Of a stretch of 64,000 bases of DNA, positions 8,604 through 20,248 are shown in pieces. Both the position numbers and the translations under genes were made by a program. Source of the stretch: Lampris incognitus (lineage: Eukaryota; Chordata; Actinopteri; Lampriformes; Lampridae). The stretch lies in assembly GCF_029633865.1 (NCBI RefSeq), contig NC_079214.1, positions 24,093,373 through 24,157,372 of the forward strand, given 5' to 3'. The notes beneath the pieces are model-generated. The model ran no database searches and had not been told where the DNA came from. It saw only the letters and a program-made list of their open reading frames with translations. Every line of letters starts with the position of its first letter. Positions within the stretch are counted from its first letter, which is position 1.

Positions 8604-8938
8604 AATCGGTTTATTAAACCTCTCGTACCGCGCCAAGAGAAAACAGATACAGCAAAGTCTCGTTACAGAGCAAAAACATTAAAGACACACAGCAGAGCCA
8701 ATAGGCACCCAGCGGGCCAGCCCCCCCCCCGCCCCGCCTGCTCCACCAACCACCGGCACGCACACTGCCCGAATCGGTTTATTAAACCTCTCGTACCGCG
8801 CCAAGAGAAAACAGATACAGCAAAGTCTCGTTACAGAGCAAAAACATTAAAGACACACAGCAGAGCCAATAGGCACCCAGCGGGCCAGCCCCCCCCCGCC
8901 CCGCCTGCTCCACCAACCACCGGCACGCACACTGCCCG
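8604..8938 (+). repeat. Near-perfect 168-bp tandem duplication
   Basis: Two adjacent units start with AATCGGTTTATTAAACC (about 8604 and 8772) and end with CGGCACGCACACTGCCCGA. They are the same by eye except for the length of a C-run (10 versus 9). The duplication is recent. An open frame across it only reflects the repeat and lacks stops by chance. Confidence 0.9.
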
Positions 8939-9029
8939 ACATAACACGCGTCCCCGTGATTGGCAAGAGCAGTGAGACGATAAAACGACTCCGCTAATCC
9001 AGAACTCCCAACTGTACAGGGTCGCTACA

Positions 9030-9343
9030 ATATTTTGTGCATTTTCTGATTGTTTCTCAAACGTTGTGTCAAAAATTATCTCTTGTACTTACCAGGTAAT
9101 ACAGGGCTAGTCATAAATATATTTTTTTTTTCAGGTGACATATGTATAGACCACACTTAACTGCTGACAGGGAATGCTTTTTTTTTAAAGAGAGAAACAG
9201 ACTCAACGAGAGACACATCTTTTTTAGCAGCACAACATACTCTTAAGTGGTGCATTGAACCACTTTGATATGTACTTTTCCAAAAAGTCAATTTGTCAAT
9301 TTTTGAGTATCAACAAAGGAAAAAACTTGATGGTGTGTGTATG

Positions 9344-9374
<31 letters not shown>

Positions 9375-11400
9375 TTTTAAATAACACAACCTATGTTACC
9401 TTATATTTACCCTTAGGAAACAGACCCGTCAAAAGGAACAAGCAAACTGCATACTAAACAGGTAATATAGCTCATATGATATTGGTCATATGTCTGGACA
9501 AAACACACAAATTATATACACTAGCTTGTTCCAGCCTGTTATGGACTGTCTAGGCTCTAGTGAATCTTTTGTCAGAAGCAGACAAGAGGCCAGATTTTCC
9601 ACCAGAGAATATCAGCATTGTTATTCATTGTGGGGAAGAAATGCAAGTGCCTGTGCTGCTGCCTCAACATTCCTCTCACAATGAACCACAGAAGCGTTAA
9701 ATTAAGCATTAAATGACCATGTCAGTTATCACTTCCAGTGCATTTAGTTATGCTTCTGAGATGTGTATTAAAACCCTCTCCTTTTTTGTCTGCCCAGCTG
9801 CAACTAAGGTGTCAACATTGGTATGAACTTAGCCTTAAGACAAAACCATGTTAGAAACAGTAGACACGTTGAGTCAACAACCAGGCAGATTGTTCTTCAC
9901 TTTTTTTAACAACGGAATGTTGACAGTACAAAAAAGCACGTGGATTGTAAAAATCAAATGTGCTGAAAGCCCATGTCAAGGGAAGTCATCCCAGGGCAGG
10001 TGGAAAGAATTGATCAAAAATAATATATCAAAATATGTTGTTGGCAGTTAAGTTTATCTATATACAATGAAAGTCTGACTTTACTATATATAGCTAGTTT
10101 TATGCTCATCACATCTTACCTTATTTAACACACCTAGAGTTGTGCTCATCAATGTTTTATTTTTATCAGTCCTATTTTCCTTTTTTTGCTGCTTCTGAAC
10201 ATTTGTTATCGAATTTAACTGAATCTAATCAAATTGCATCAAATTACATCAGAATCACAAAAATAAAAAAATTAAAAAAATCCCAGTATCAGAGGGGATA
10301 AAAATCATTGGTGGATTCTTGCAGATCAGATTATGGCATGACTGTATACAAATTTAAATATCAACCAGAAAAAACAAGGCAAATTGGAAGATGAATGTCT
10401 GTGAATTTTCTAATCGGTCAAAGCAGCAAAATAGGCAATGTAATTTTTACCATTTAATTTTCTTTCATGTTATTTTTGATATAATTATTTAAGATACACT
10501 AACTTTCTTCTTCTACAGGGGCAAATTGACTCTATTAGGTTCTAATTTTTTTGCCATCAACTAACAACCACCAGTACCCCCACTTTCTCCAGCCATACTT
10601 TCATTTCATTACTCTTGAACATCAACCCCCACCCTAATCTCTTGTCATAGCTACATTTAATATTAACTGGCATCATGCACAAACTTCATCCAACACCAGT
10701 GGAGATTTGACATCTGCTTGCTGTGTTGAAGTGCAAGTTTTATGTGGCAGGTTGGGAGCCCTTTCAAATAGAAGTGAAATGAGCGAGGCTGATAGGAGCA
10801 AAATGTATTATGCATGGGGGTGAGAGAAGTGAGACACTGTACATGAAATTATATAAGCTCCTGGTCCCTTAATAACTACAAAAGAATTGAATCTAAGTAA
10901 AATATATAGCTATATTCCAGAATATAATTCAATTAGCCATTCTCAGGTGTGGTTTTATCATTTATAAATGAATAGTTTTATATTAATTTTATTTGTTACA
11001 TCTAAAGTAATTCAACCTTATGCCACCAAAAGAGATAAAATAGCTGTTTTACTGAAAGAGACGCCAATCTATTAAGAGCCTAATTCATTAGCTTTATTAA
11101 ACACCAAGAAAGAAAGAGAATTGAGTGTTCGTCATCTGCTATCGGAAACAAAAATTATATGATCATACATTTGATACCTAAACCAGATAAACATGTAGAT
11201 ATTTCACGTTTAGAAATCACACATTATCTTGTATAAATGGAGCCCACAAAACCACAAATACGGTATTTCTTGCCCATGTTATATGACTCTTGGCAGATGA
11301 GGAGCTGTCAAAAAAAACACACACACACAAAAACGATGCGCTCACTTTTTTCTGCAAGGTAGTACAACCATAGTACAGTTACGATTTATGCACTGAGAAA
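9030..11400. other. AT-rich DNA without recognisable genes
   Basis: No coding similarity, element end or tRNA-like sequence was seen. It contains a (TA)n array at about 9343-9375 and several A/T homopolymer runs. Confidence 0.6.
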
Positions 11401-11539
11401 ATGAGAAAATGCAACCTCACATCCTTAAATGTCAAACGCATTTCTACTTTTTCCGGACAATGCACATGGGCGTCCTCTACTGTTTTCTATCAGGTATGGA
11501 CGAGATAAAAGTTTGGTTTTCATTGGACGTTATATTCTT

Positions 11540-11797
11540 AAACTTGTCATTTTATTGGTCCGTGGTTATCACCACCCTCTCGCGTCATCTCGCGATGATA
11601 GGGACCCCTCTCAGTGAGAGGTGGATTCTCGTTTGTGTTCACTCACTGTTGTGGCACAAGGACAGTGAGAGCAGTCCGCTGCTGGATCAAGTGCCGTGAG
11701 ATAAAGTAACAGCCTTGAAACCCAACCGGCCCAAAGCAAGCTTGGTTTCCGTCCCCGGACATTGTGTGCGTGTCTACGCGGAGTCGTAATTTGCGAG
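11540..11797 (+). promoter_or_regulatory. Candidate TATA-less promoter and first exon
   Basis: This is the most CpG-rich unique stretch in the window. It holds an inverted CCAAT box (ATTGG, 11554-11558, NF-Y type) and about 30 bp downstream TCTCGCGA (11588-11595), a palindromic element found in many vertebrate CpG promoters. A further TCTCGCG lies just upstream. About 200 bp later there is a good splice donor, GCGAG|GTAATG, with the exon ending at 11797. No TATA box is seen. Together these suggest a transcription start near 11.6 kb on the plus strand and a 5' untranslated exon. What it drives is unknown. Confidence 0.4.
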
Positions 11798-13222
11798 GTA
11801 ATGTAGCCACGGGTATGTTTGAGCTTGTTACCTCCCTCCCTCCCTCTGTCTAGTCGCTCATATAATGCTAGCTGATGTTTTTTTTTTTACAGTTGGATTC
11901 CCTTCCAAAGCAATACTTACAAGACATCACCTATTGCCACTTTCTTTACCTTGTCAGATGTGCCCCCAGTGCACTTTTAAGCCTTTCAGTATTTATTCGA
12001 CAGCGGGCTTGCAATTGCGCGAAATTAAAATGCCCATGAAGGAACTTCAAAGCTTAAGATAGACTGGCTTGAAATGACACTGCTGTTAGCTTGCATGCTA
12101 ATCTTATATCTGCCTGGTAAAACAGAACTGTTGGTTGGCCAGATGGCAAGCCGAATAGTTGACAATCTCAAGTCGTATTGAGTTTTGTGTAGTATCACAG
12201 ATGTAGTAATGGATGGATAGTACCAAAATTAGATACCATTGTCGCGACTTTTTTTCTTGAGTGGACCGTACTGTTTACTTGATGTGTTGCCAGCCAAAAA
12301 ACAGTACTTACTTTCTTGGCCAGCTACGAGGCTGAGTTCTTGTGCAGTTCCCCTCGGACTGGAGATCGGGCAGTTGTTTTGCTCTGTTCTGCCTCCCTAC
12401 AGACTGCCTTGTCCGAAAGAGCGTTTCACGTATAGTCATACATTACTCTGCCCCGTCCCATCTGTCCAAACCGGCGGTGTCGTCCACACATGCGTTGTAA
12501 TTTACGCACAATTGGCGAATATCACTGCCTGATATTTCGAAAGACTTCAATTACTTTTTGTTGCATCATTCTTCGTTGCAGCTGTATTACGTTGTTTGAA
12601 GATTGGGGATTGTCTCTGTAATTGGTAAATATGATCGGACTGGAAGGAAAGCTATGGCGTCCCCCCCCCCCCATTTTTAATACCGATTTCACAATTTTGA
12701 GCATTTGTGGATACCAACTGTTACATGTTTTTCTTTGCACATTTATTGATAATACAATTTGAATGCCTGTATTGTTTTTTGTGTGCTTTCACAATACCGA
12801 CGTTTCAACGCTTCAATTCTCAGTTGCTAATCTGATTAACAGCCACAACAAAACTGGTGGAAAAACTAAATTAAAGTAATGAAATGTTTTTGGATTTTTC
12901 ATAAAATCAGAACTACATATTTTTAAAAACTGAGGAACCATGTACTTTGTAAAATAATTCACTATTGTACGCCTGCCAAGACAGTAACCATAACCAAAAC
13001 ACTAACAACAGCTTTTCTGACCATCCACTGGTATTTAATTATCTTATTCACCTGATCAGAAATGAGAATTTCATCTACCCAGGCTGTGCCGGATTCTTCT
13101 TATGTCTACACCATAACATAGTCGTATACCGTACTAGACTAAATTCTGCAGCCAACCATGAATCAAATACTCTTAAGTACAACATCCTAATCCCTACTTT
13201 GTGTCATGTGGGTTCTTTGTAG
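11798..13222. other. Presumed intronic or intergenic DNA
   Basis: Includes a strong acceptor-like sequence, a T-run then ACAG at about 11879-11893, followed by an open stretch to 12059 with no clear donor. A C12 run lies at about 12661-12672. No protein similarity was recognised. Confidence 0.5.
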
Positions 13223-13915
13223 TTCCATGTAGTCTTGAATTGTAATATTGAATGTGGTACTCTTGTGCATTCTGCAAAATAACATGATTTTAGTCTTCAT
13301 ATTTGAAATAAAATGTAAAATTGATTTTTTTTCCATATTTAAATGGACTATCCAAACTCATTTCATTCAAGGACAGACTTCTTTATAGCAGCCATGTTGA
13401 ATGGGATTTATACATGCCAATATCCAAGTGTCATTTCTTATGTGAACTTTTTATTTTTTCCATGTAGTCTTGAATTGTAATATTGAATTAGATTATCTTA
13501 GATTGTTTTATTAGCCACATGACCAAGGCCGGTGGAATTTGTTTTTGGTACACAAACTCTGCAGCACAATACATACATGGACAACAATAGACACCACACA
13601 TTATCACAAACAATACAGTTACACACTAACAGAAATAAACATATCACACAGAACAATTGGGTGAATGTGGCACTCTTATTCATCCTGTGAACTTGCAAAC
13701 TAACATGGTTGTAGTCTTCATATTTAAAATTACTTCATATTTAAAATTGAGGAAAAGATTAGTTTTTTCATCTTTAATCAGACTACCCAAACTCATATAA
13801 TTCAAGGACAGACTGCTTTATAGCAGCCAAATAAGTTGGATAGTTGTTGGATATATATGGGGTTTATACATGCCTATATCCAAGTGTGTCAGTCCTTATG
13901 TGAGTTTTTATTTTC
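13223..13915 (+). repeat. Diverged tandem duplication, about 235-bp unit
   Basis: Two copies start TTCCATGTAGTCTTGAATTG (13223 and 13458) and share GAATGTGG[TC]ACTCTT, AAGGACAGACT and TTTATACATGCC. The second copy is longer, with extra AT-rich stretches, and is interrupted at 13489-13661 by a LINE tail. The copies are clearly related but well diverged. Confidence 0.75.
13489..13661 (-). mobile_element. 5'-truncated LINE 3' tail
   Basis: The insert lies between two TGAAT copies (13484-13488 and 13662-13666). On the minus strand it reads through AAATTCCACCGGCCTTGG, then an AATAAA signal and a short repeated tail of the CTAAGATAATCTAATTC kind, as in LINEs that end in short tandem repeats (Rex1/L2-like). 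No coding part remains. Confidence 0.55.
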
Positions 13916-15285
13916 CCCAAGGTGAGTAACTTAACTACAGTTATATCTGAAAGCAAAGCTGCAAATAGGTCTGAACTTGGTAGAGTGCCGTTTTATGTCT
14001 CTGTGCTTTGATTTAGTGTTGATGTGTGTCCTTCCAAAGCCATTTCAAAGTCTCCTCTCTGATGAGTGCCCTTAATCAGCACATTTTGGCAAAGTGAATG
14101 AAGTGGAAGAATGTCCTTGCTTTGACTGAAGATCAGAGCATCTGAGTGTTGCCTGGCTATCTATCACTGAGGTGGGTGATTTTAGCAGATGCTCAAGTGA
14201 AAATATCCAAAGTGTACCCAAAATTTGCATCTGGCTTCATTGGAAAAATATTTGAAGATGATCAGCATTTCGGTACTATTTCTTTTGGTCTAATCTACAC
14301 ACTTGAGCAATTGATGTCTTCACGCTAGCTCACATAATTTGTGTTTGGAAATGTTAAGCAGCAAGCTCTACACTTTGTAAATATAAAGTTGCAAACAGGA
14401 TTTAACAGGGGACATTACAAAGATAAAATATGAGGGACAGTTAGTTTGTGCATTTGGTTAGGTCAAATGTTGCTCAAATGATTCACTGAAACTCTGACTA
14501 ATGCTGAGCTCAGACTGCATGAAATCAGCCTAAATTTGACACAATAATACCTTAGCAGACAAATGCTGAGCATTGTGCAAAATTATGACTGGCAGAAGAG
14601 TCAGCTGGTCTTTCAGTGTTAAAGACGATGGGTAAGGCATCTTGGACTTGGATAAACCATGATGTCGGGGGACAGACGGTCTACCATTTTAGAACTTTTT
14701 TGGCCTTTGTTGTGTGACAGTGACAGCTTCAAAGATTTGTTCATTGTTGTTGACAGTTAGGATCACCTCATTCCTTTTGACCAAAAAAAAAAAAAAAAAA
14801 GCAAAACACTTAAATTTTGACCTTAAATATCATGTGTTCTTCCGACCTCTGATCCTTGACAAACTTAGTGCTTGATTGGGAAAGACTTTATCACATGTGC
14901 ATTACTTAGAAGACCTCCCTTTGGTTGTTTTTCCCGCCATGCTTTTTTTTAAAATTTATTATTGTGGAATTGCTTGCGTGATGTCTCTTATCTCGTCACA
15001 TCCTCATTGCTATGAGTTTTGGTTATTCCCCCTTATAAAATGTGGTGAAGTCTGCATCCATTGCAGATTCTTATGAAAGTTTGCATGAGCCCCATTACAC
15101 GCTTGATGAATTGAAGAATTGGGCAATCTTAGCTACCCCGGACTTGATGGGAATGCCACTGTTAAGGTTGTTCATCTACAGCCTGGGGAAGTCTGGACAT
15201 TTGGATTTAGCCTATAACTTCCAAGAATGTGTTTATTTTGAGTGGAGAACATGGGGTAATGGGTGTCCCTGTTCCAGTCAGCTTA
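13916..15285. other. No recognisable gene or element
   Basis: Moderately AT-rich unique-looking DNA. An A18 run lies at about 14783-14800. Short open frames here show no known motif. Confidence 0.5.
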
Positions 15286-15504
15286 TACAGTGCATCCGGA
15301 AAGTATTCACACCCCTTCACTTTCCCCACATTTTGTTATGTTACAGCCTTATTCCAAAATGGATTAAATTCCTTTTTTTTCTCCTCAATCTACATACAAT
15401 ACCCCATAATGACAAAGTGAAAAAGGTTTTGTAGAAATTTTTGCAAATTTATTAAAAATAAAAAACTGAAATATTGCATGTACATAAGTATTCACACCCT
15501 TTAC

Positions 15505-16519
15505 TCAGTACTTGGTTGAGGCACCCTTGGCAGTGATTACAGCCTCAAGTCTTCTTGGGTATGAAGCTACAAGCTTGGCACACCTATATTTGGGGTATTT
15601 CTCCCGTTCTTCTCTGCAGATCCTCTCGAGCTCTGTAAGGTTAGATGGGGAGCGTCGCCGCACAGCTATTTTCAGGTTTTTCCAGAGATGTTCAATGGGG
15701 TTCAAGTCTGGGCTCTGGCTGAGCTACTCAAGAACATTCACAGACTTGTCCCGAAGCCACTGGGGCGAAAGGTTTACCTTTCGCCCCAGTGGCGAGTCTG
15801 AGGTACTGAGCGCTCTGGAGCAGGTTTACATCAAGGATCTCTCCGTACTTTGCTCCATTCATCTTTCCCTCGATCCTGACTAGTCTCCCAGTTCCTGCCG
15901 CTGAAAAACATCCCCACAGCATGATGCTGCTGCCACCACCATGCTTCACTGTAGGGATGGTATTAACAAGGTGATGAGAGGTGCCTGGTTTCCTCCAGAC
16001 GTGACGTTTGGCATTCAGGCCAAAGAGTTCAACCTTGGTTTCATCAGACCAGAGAATCTTGTTTCACATGGTCTGAGAGTCTTTTAGGTGCTTTCTGGCA
16101 AACTCCAAGCGGGCTGTCATGTGCCTTTTACTGAGCAGAGGCTTCCATCTGGCCACTGTACCATAAAGGCCTGATTGGTGGAGTGCTGCAGAGATGGTTG
16201 TCCTTCTGGAAGGTTCTCCCATCTCCACAGAGGAACGCTGGAGATCTGTCGGAGTGATCATCGGCTTCTTGGTCACCTCCCTGACCAAGGCCCTTCTCCC
16301 CCGATTGCTCAGTTTGGCTGGGCAGCCAGCTCTAGGAAGAGTCCTGGTGGATCCAAACTTCTTCCATTTACGAATGATGGAGACCACTGTGCTCTTCGGG
16401 ACCTTCAAAACTGTAGAATTTTTTTTCACTCTTTCCCAGATCTGTGCCTCGATACAATCCTGTCTCCGACGTCCACAGACAATTCCTTTGACTTCATGGC
16501 TTGGTTTCTGCTCTGACAT
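15505..16519 (-). pseudogene. Tc1-like transposase, degenerate (copy 1)
   Basis: The minus-strand reading starts near 16519 with MSEQKPSHEVKGI, then a paired-type helix-turn-helix with STVVSIIRKWKKFGS and RAGCPAKLSNRGRRAL. The catalytic part has [20 protein letters not shown] and, in another frame, [20 protein letters not shown]. At least two frameshifts are needed to join these. The segment around the second catalytic Asp (DNDPKHTA in copy 2) is missing and replaced by a 36-bp palindrome at 15757-15792, so this copy cannot encode a DDE enzyme. Full-length Tc1 transposases are about 340 residues. Confidence 0.85.
15757..15792. repeat. 36-bp perfect palindrome inside the Tc1 transposase
   Basis: CCACTGGGGCGAAAGGT, TT, then the exact inverse. 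It replaces roughly 45 bp present in copy 2 between CCCGAAGCCACT and the GAAAGGTAAACCTTTC block. Confidence 0.9.
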
Positions 16520-16894
16520 GCACTGTCAACGGGACCTTATATAGACAGGTGTGTGCCTTTCCAAATCATGTCCGATCAATTGAATTTACTACAGGTGGAC
16601 TCCTGTCAAGATGTAGAAACATCTGAAGGATGATCAGTGGAAACAGGATGAACCTGAGCTCAATTTTGAGTGTCATAGCAAAGGGTGTGAATACTTATGT
16701 GCATGCAATATTTCAGTTTTTTATTTTTAATAAATGTGCAAAAATTTCTACAAAACCTTTTCACTTGGTCATTATGGGGTATTGGGTGTAGATTGATGAG
16801 AAAAAAAGGAATTTAATCCATTTTGGAATAAGGCCGTAACATAACAAAATGTGGGGAAAGTGAAGGGGTGTGAACACTTTCCGGATGCACTGTA

Positions 16895-18511
16895 TACCAC
16901 TAAAAAGAAAATTGCTGGAGATCTCTGAAACTGGTTCGAATCTATTCAAAATTTAACTTGTTTATTTATGGTTTTGCAGAAAAGCAGCAGTAACGTTTAA
17001 GTCTCATTGGCTTCCTCTGGTTCTAGTAATCTACAGTGTCGCATCATTTTCTTGGCCCATCACCACTGGTAAATTGGTGACCAACTGCCTGTTTTGCTTG
17101 AAGGTGCTTTTCTTCATCAAATTTGGGAATCAAGTTTAACATTTATTTCTAGTTTGCTGACCAGATTCATACAAAGAACATATGTGTAGACTTCATAAGG
17201 CTTTAAGGGCTAGTTTAGTATGAGTCTGATTCTTGTTTGACACGTATGGGACTTTTCATCTGTTTTCGTCCTGCAACCAAAAAAAGACAATCTTGCCAAG
17301 TTTTTAAGCAATAGACATTCAAAGATTTTAGATTTTCCTCCCTTTCATTGCTCTACTGTGTCTTTGAAAACGAGTTTACAAGTTAAAAGTAAAAAAAAAA
17401 AAAAAAAACCCTCCGCTTCAGCTTTGAGGTTTTGAAGTTTATAGGCCAACAGCTAAAGAAATTACTGTATTTTGCTTGCAATCTAGGAAAACATTTTCTC
17501 TGAGCATGTAAACTAGCCTTGTTCCTTGTGCTTGTAGATGTTGGAGTAGCAAGTGGATTTGTGTGAGTTATTTGGCTTTGTCCTGGCTTTGTGTGGTTCA
17601 TTGGAGATCTATGTTGGAATGATCAGGTGACAGAAAGGGGATTATCAGAGGTGGATCATCTGTGGCCAGGCAAGCAGATGGCTGCCCTAATACTGGTGCT
17701 CATTCACTTGCTGAAGTTGATGAGAAAATCCTCTTTAAATTACCTTTCATCTTTTCCTTCCATCTCCGAAACTTGTTGACTTTTGCATTGTGGCCTTTCA
17801 TTATGCATGCAAAGGCATGTTGCGAAGACTTTTCTTTTTAGTTTTCTCTCCTTTTTCTCCGAGTTTTGTCTGCCCACTTCCCTATTCTCCTAAGCTTGTT
17901 CTGAAGAAATTTTTTATGGCATTTATTTTTCCACCGTTGAGAATTATGTAATCTTTCTGTCCTTAATTGATTTTGTTGGCAGAGTTTATCATGAATCCAA
18001 GAAATGTGTAATAGACCTTCTCCACATTAGCAGTTATAACCAGTTATATAATGACTTCTTAAGCATATCGGGCAGTCATCGGTGCTCCTGTCAAGAATTT
18101 AAGACGAAGGCAAATTCTGACAAAGCAATTGTTTTCTGTTTAGGTTGAAAGCTCAGTGAGCTTTTCTAATGGTGAACATATTGTATGTTTAAAAAAGTGA
18201 TCATATGTGTGTTGTATCCATGGTAAAAGCCTTATCTTGTAAGACGAGTCAGTGTTACTGTGAAATGGCATCAACACATACAGCTAGACTGCAATGACAC
18301 CAGGCCCATCAAATTCCAAAGTGCTTTTCTACAATAAAACACTATCGCATGCACTATTGCTTTATGAAAAAACTTTTGTAGATGCAAAACTTTCCCTCCT
18401 TTAATTAACTCAAGTTAAAGCATTCAGGATTCTGCATGTGTTCTAATTAAAATCCATATTATATTTCAATGGACTAATTACATTCAAAGGTATTTAAGGA
18501 ATTGTATGATG
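16895..18511. other. No recognisable gene or element
   Basis: Unique-looking, mildly AT-rich DNA with an A-run at about 17391-17408. No known motif in the short frames. Confidence 0.5.
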
Positions 18512-18573
18512 GCCAGGGAGGACGCGTTCAGACTAGGGATGTGCCAGGGAGGACGCGTTCAGACTAGGGATGT
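18512..18573 (+). repeat. Exact 31-bp tandem duplication across a transposon end
   Basis: The unit from GCCAGGGAGGACGCG to TAGGGATGT occurs at 18512-18542 and 18543-18573. It contains both the flanking GTTCAGAC and the first bases (TAGGGATGT) of the hAT element that starts at 18565. Confidence 0.9.
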
Positions 18574-19739
18574 GCGCTATTATTAGTTGACTAGTTGATT
18601 AAACATTGGTACCTGCGCTAGTCGGCATCAGAAATACTAGTCAGTTAGACTTTACATACTGACATAATTTGCACTGAAATGTCATTTCTTCCTAGTCAAA
18701 AGTTGCTTTATAAAAAAAACAAGCATGTGTTATTAATGTTAACAACAGATTAAAAAAAAAGATCTAGGGAAAAAAACAAAACACATCAGCTTGTTCACTA
18801 GAGTTGCCAAATGCATTTAATACGCAACTTTGGGCTTCTTCTTTTTTGAAGTTGCTTAAGAAAATCACAGCTTGCAGGTGTTTTGAGCTTGTTTTAAAAA
18901 ATATAGTTAATTGTTAGGAAAATCTGACAAGTGACTTTGTTTTTTTTTACATTTGTGGTCCCTATTTTCCCTAGTGCATTGATTGACACTGACTGCTCAC
19001 AGCCTCACAATAATATCAGTGCTGTAGTGTAATTTGCCCTCCCACAAATCCTCACGTGGAACTATCCCGCCCCCTTCTCCCCCTCATTGTAGAAAAATCA
19101 TGTTGTAATTCCAAGCGATCTGATTGGTCGAGAGCTGTGCGTTATTTAGTATCACTGTAGCACAATCATGATCTTGGGGTAGCCGCATATACTACTAGTA
19201 ACATTGTCCTATCATAATTCTTGTTATGAAAGAACCCTAGTTAGTTGTGCCATTTTGTTGAAATGAGCCGATTTCCACAAACAACGCTGCCAACAAAGTG
19301 GTCCAATGATGAAAAAAAAAATACAACAAACATTGGGAGAAGGAAAACAAACTTAAAGACTGGATTTTGTTATGAATATGTGGCTATGTTACACGCTCAT
19401 TAGTGCTCCTGTCTTTTTCTCCTTTTCCATCCCTCCTCTCATATTCTGCTCACAGGTGATCATTTTTGTCTCTGAGGCCTGTTCTGTCTCTTTTGCTCCA
19501 TTATTCTGTATCTATCTAAATCGATCCACTTGTGTGGTGGTGCAGGAAGGCGCGACACTTTCCAAAATTATGCCTGCTCGTATATGCAATATTTTTTTGG
19601 ACAATGTTTAACCTTATAGATTACATTTTGCTCAATTTTGACTGTTTTCTGGGTGTTTTGTTACTTTTAGAGTAGTTGTATAGTCTAAGGTTAAACTTCC
19701 GTTTAAACGTCAGGAAAATAGTCCTACGGAACATCCCTA
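18565..19739. mobile_element. hAT-type transposon, deletion derivative
   Basis: 1175 bp. The left end is TAGGGATGTGCG and the right end, inverted, is TAGGGATGTTCCG, so the terminal repeat is about 9-10 bp. It is flanked by exact 8-bp copies of GTTCAGAC (18557-18564 and 19740-19747), the hAT signature. No complete transposase frame is present; a short open stretch near 19262-19330 could be a transposase N-terminal remnant, but this is uncertain. Confidence 0.8.
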
Positions 19740-20003
19740 GTTCAGACCATAGAATAGACTTAAGTAGAACAGAGAGGACTTCATACATATACATACACCA
19801 ATCAGCCAAAACTTTAAAACCACTGACAGGTAAGTGAATAACATGTTTTATCTTGTTACAGTGGCAGCTGTCAAGGGGTGGGATATATTAGGCAGCAAGT
19901 GAACAGTCAGTTGTTGAAGTTGATGTGTTGGAAGCAGGAATAATGGACAAGTGTAAGGATCTGAGTGACAGCTTTGACAAGGGCAAAATTGTAATGGTTA
20001 GAT

Positions 20004-20248
20004 CAGCGTTTCCCAACCCAGTCCTCAAGGAACCCCTATCCTGCAGATTTTCATTGTAACCATGCATAGGTAGCCCTTCTTTTACTTAGTCAACCAATCA
20101 TCTCACAACACTTAATTATGCAAGGTGTGCAACATATGACATAATTCATTGCTGATTGGTTGAATAACTACAAACACGTACCTATTTGGGGTTGCAAAGA
20201 AAATCTGCAGGATAGGGGTTTCTTGAGGACTGGGTTGGGAAAAAACTG
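20004..20248. mobile_element. hAT MITE nested in the Tc1-group fossil
   Basis: 245 bp. It starts CAGCGTTTCCCAACCCAG and ends with the inverse family (TGGGTTGGGAAAAAACTG). The terminal repeats extend about 45 bp, including CCTATCCTGCAGATTTTC. Exact 8-bp duplications GGTTAGAT flank it (19996-20003 and 20249-20256). No coding capacity. Confidence 0.9.

Larger units (their letters stand above)
2608..9029. mobile_element. LTR-like host element carrying nested insertions
   Basis: The interval starts TGTAACGATC (2608) and ends TCGCTACA (9029), with ATAT on both outer sides (2604-2607 and 9030-9033). Removing the hAT MITE, the intact Gypsy and their target duplications leaves roughly 1.1 kb, the size of a solo LTR or a small non-autonomous LTR element. 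A second TCGCTACA followed by ATAT ends at 8245, so an alternative reading is a shorter element ending there plus a duplicated segment 8246-9029. Boundaries are therefore uncertain; the classification is inference from the TGTA/TACA ends only. Confidence 0.4.
15288..16892 (-). mobile_element. Tc1-like transposon, copy 1
   Basis: 1605 bp between TA dinucleotides (15286-15287 and 16893-16894). The ends are CAGTGCATCCGGAAAG and its inverse. Terminal inverted repeats run about 213 bp (15288-15501 and 16681-16892) and each holds an inner copy of a TTCACACCCTTT motif, as in Tc1 elements with IR/DR ends. The transposase on the minus strand is broken. A second copy of the family is at 52266-53891. 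Confidence 0.92.

Noticed and set aside
8532..8975. 147-codon protein with an internal repeat
   Set aside because: The repeat is the 168-bp DNA tandem duplication; the translation is low in motif content.
11865..12062. Second exon after the 11.6-kb promoter
   Set aside because: The acceptor is strong, but no convincing donor follows the open stretch and the peptide has no motif; left as a note only.
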